Assembly (NCBI RefSeq): GCF_024679245.1
Contig: NC_090172.1
Span: 38,923,653-38,987,652 of the forward strand
Length of the DNA stretch: 64,000 nucleotides
Direction of reading: 5' to 3'
Origin: Pseudorasbora parva
Taxonomy: Eukaryota; Chordata; Actinopteri; Cypriniformes; Gobionidae
Shown: piece after piece, positions 61,633 through 64,000 of the stretch
Numbering within the stretch: position 1 is the stretch's first letter
Layout: the number at the start of each line of letters is the position of its first letter
Notes under the pieces: model-generated
The model's database searches: none
The model's input: only the letters and a program-made list of their open reading frames with translations
Told to the model about the DNA's origin: nothing
Made by a program: the position numbers and the translations under genes

Positions 61633-61867
61633 CAAATTTACGGGTATGTCCCTCTTTGGCTAATGTACTTTCAAGATGGAGGGGCAACATGGCGTCCAGC
61701 ATTCGAACCCCTCACCCGTATGTATTTTCAATGGCATATTATAAACTTACGAGAATACTTTATTACTTGAAAGAAGTAAATATACATTAATGAGCACATC
61801 TATGTTTGAAAGAACTAAGTGTTTTTAGCTAAGAATAAACTAAAAAAGTTACACAGTGTAGCTTTAA
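61633..61867 (+). mobile_element. TTAA element, 'GTGTAGCTTTAA' family, truncated copy C
   Basis: It starts abruptly inside the family body at AATTTACGGGTATGTCCCTC and runs to the terminus CACAGTGTAGCTTTAA. It is fused directly to the palindromic element ending at 61632. Confidence 0.82.
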
Positions 61868-62948
61868 GATAGTTATTGCCCTCTGGTGGCAGTAAAAAAA
61901 GCAAAACTGATGTAATGCCCTGTTATGACCACTAGGTCAAAATAACTCTTTAAAGTGGCTTATAAATTCTTTAGTGTTTTTAGACATAAAAACTTATTTT
62001 TATTAAGTTGTGGATTTGGATTTATACATAGATATTCTCAAAACACTACTTTTTGTCAAAATTTATATATATATATATTTAAAAATGTATGTTGATTTGA
62101 ATGTCAGTTTTTGCATTAAGTTTACTACATTTAAACCTGAGCACAGAGGAGAACATTTTGCATATAACATCAAAATTCAATAAAAATGTAACAAAAATGA
62201 ACAGGTATGTTTTATCACCACATAACTGATCTGATTTGAACCTCTTATTTGAGACTTTTGGCTCAATTTTACCACATTAATAACAGCCATATCAGTTCGT
62301 GTGTATTATTATAGTTTGTGTATGTGTCTCTGAGTGTGTTTACATGTGTGTGTTTGTGTCTGTTTTGAACTCTTGATGTTTTAGAGTGTAACCTCTTCCT
62401 TGTTGTTGTTTTTGTTTCACATATTTGCAAAAAATGTGCTCTCTGTCATGTGTGTTTTGGGGTTTGGGGTGATTGTGTCTATTTTGCACTCTTGATATTT
62501 TAGAGTGTCACCCCTACATTCCTATGTAATTTTTCTGGTTCATGGCTGATTTGTGGTTTTCTATCACCAAAAGATTCCCTGAGTTTTTGTGTTTTTGCAT
62601 ATTTCCCATTCATTTCCTATGGCGGTCATTTTTGAGACAAGGAGACAAGTGTGACTTTTTTTTATGACCTTTTAACATAACCGAAACATCTCCATGATTT
62701 GTTTGTGTGTTCACATGGCTAATGCAATGTGAACACACAATGTCATCCCATTCCGCTGACAGCCTACTTTCAGATTATCCGGTTGCCAGTTTGTACATGT
62801 TTAGGTAAAATACCAGATAGTAGCCTATATGTGTTCTTTTCACAGAAAAACTCTGTTTGGGGGTTTAATTACTGTCTTAACACTCCAATCATTGGCTATG
62901 CAGTGACTGTGATGTACTCTGAAATACAAGCATGCAGAAACATCATAC
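61868..62948. other. Noncoding DNA with a weak tandem motif
   Basis: No gene. Two similar stretches of about 45 bp around TTGATGTTTTAGAGTGTAACC (62373) and TTGATATTTTAGAGTGTCACC (62493) suggest an old duplication of about 120 bp. TA and TG runs are short. Confidence 0.45.
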
Positions 62949-63381
62949 TTAAAGCTACACTGTGTGATATTTTCCCCCATCTAGCGGTAAAAAGGTATAT
63001 GACCATCCGGCGAATAATAATTTCTGTTCCTCTCAATTCTGATTTCCTTTCAACTCCTATGGTGGCCGATTTAGTCCAAGATTAACATGGCAATCCCCCT
63101 CTTCACATTCGACACGGTGCCATTGAGTGTTAAAACATGAAAGGCGAAGCTTGAATTTACGGGTATGTCCCTCTTTGGCTAATGTACGTTCAAGATGGAG
63201 AGGCAACTTGGCAACCAGCATTCGAACCCCTCACATGTATGTATTTTCAATGGCATATTATAAACTTACGAGAATACTTTATTACCTGAAAGAAGTAAAT
63301 ATTAATAAGCACATATATTTTTGAAAGAACAAGTGTTTTTAGCTAAGAATAAACTAAAAAAGTTACACAGTGTAGCTTTAA
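62949..63381 (+). mobile_element. TTAA element, 'GTGTAGCTTTAA' family, copy D
   Basis: TTAAAGCTACACTGTGTGAT at the left and TTACACAGTGTAGCTTTAA at the right; full length, opposite in orientation to copy B. The plus strand keeps the short open frame (LRVCPSLANVRSRW). Confidence 0.88.
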
Positions 63382-63634
63382 AACGTGAAAGGCGAAGCTT
63401 GAATTTACGGGTATGTCCCTCTTTGACTAATGTACTTTCAAGATGGAGAGGCAACATGGCGACCATAATTCGAACCCCTCACCCGTATGTATTTTCAATG
63501 GCATATTATAAACTTACGAGAATACTTTATTACTTGAATGAAGTAAATATACATTAATGAGCACATATATTTTTGAAAGAACTAACTGTTTTTATCTAAG
63601 AATAAACAAAAAAAGGTACATAGTGTAGCTTTAA
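63378..63634 (+). mobile_element. TTAA element, 'GTGTAGCTTTAA' family, truncated copy E in tandem
   Basis: It follows copy D directly, sharing its TTAA, and starts inside the body (ACGTGAAAGGCGAAGCTTG). It ends at ATAGTGTAGCTTTAA. The head-to-tail arrangement suggests tandem duplication with loss of about 180 bp, or a second insertion at the shared TTAA followed by deletion. Confidence 0.85.
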
Positions 63635-64000
63635 AATGTTTAAACTTAACTTAAATACGCAAGCTTCTCTGTGAGTTTCCATGGCACGCGCACACAAGTC
63701 TCTCTGCTCGCTCGTTCCCGCTGGCGTCTCCTATTTCACTGCTCTCTCAAATTCTTGGATCTGGAGGCTGCGCAGTCCCTGCTCAAGCCCCAGCATCAGA
63801 AAAGTGCGTGTGCAAGCAGAACCTATTCCGCAGACCACGAAAGCAGGATGTGTCGCTGAGGAAAAGAAAGAAATTTTGCAGTGCAGTCGGAGAAACTTTA
63901 AGCTTAGAGAAGACGTCGTAAAGGCCTGTTCACCACCTTATTTTCAGCACAAGGACATCAAGGAGCCGGACCAAAATGACGTGCTTTAAGTTTTTCAGCT
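63635..64000 (+). other. Possible start of a host gene (5' exon or promoter), weak
   Basis: The composition changes at about 63660 to GC-richer, complex sequence with CpGs. A plus-strand frame of 102 codons (63681-63989) has no domain. A well-placed ATG (CCAAAATGACG, 63975-63985) near the window end opens a frame (MTCFKFFS) that leaves the window. A 5' untranslated exon followed by a start codon would look like this, but nothing proves transcription. Confidence 0.25.

Overview
KIND OF ORGANISM. The window looks like teleost nuclear DNA, most likely from a cyprinid fish. It is AT-rich, intron- or intergene-like sequence with long (TG)n, (TA)n, (GA)n and (CA)n microsatellites. Its transposon mix is typical of cyprinid genomes: Tc1/mariner, several hAT families, CACTA/EnSpm, a DIRS tyrosine-recombinase retrotransposon and many short TTAA-flanked palindromic elements. 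I found no intact host protein-coding gene, no rRNA, no functional tRNA, and nothing bacterial or viral. The organism call rests on remembered repeat families, not on a search. LAYOUT. 1-5093: unique AT-rich DNA. 5094-8611: a three-layer nest, hAT > Tc1 > second hAT. 8612-14564: mostly unique, with three small inverted-repeat elements (9630, 11181, 14324) and one clean CACTA element with a 3-bp duplication (12272-13057). 14565-22470: the longest repeat-poor stretch, where conserved noncoding DNA is plausible. 22475-24745: a tRNA-like SINE head, a tandem/hairpin block and a Tc1-type MITE. 26769-27381: a hAT element with an exact 8-bp duplication and a BED zinc-finger remnant. 29077-30971: hAT with a Tc1 remnant inside. 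31931-32248: TTAA palindrome. 33750-34430: complex, repeat-free DNA. 34692-37890: TTAA elements and a hAT-in-hAT nest. 37897-45136: an inverted-repeat element split by the DIRS retrotransposon at 39193-44434. 46770-50455: a CACTA-like element carrying exon-like segments, a minisatellite and a TTAA element. 51493-52127: a hAT element inside a TA microsatellite. 53709-54230: the left end of a Tc1 element. 54774-63634: a dense field of TTAA elements, a second CACTA-like element and a TA-flanked inverted-repeat element. 63660-64000: GC-richer DNA that may begin a host gene. HOW THE PARTS WORK TOGETHER. The main protein-coding unit is the DIRS element: left inverted repeat with CRE and TATA motifs, an intact 491-codon gag-like ORF1, a broken RT/RNase H frame, a broken tyrosine-recombinase frame, an internal complementary region and the right inverted repeat. 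All transposase genes seen are broken or truncated, so the DNA elements here look non-autonomous or dead. Nesting gives a relative insertion order at several loci. I saw no convincing new biological system. The best leads are the exon-bearing CACTA elements, the palindromic core shared by two different transposon classes, and the DIRS copy with an intact gag but ruined pol.
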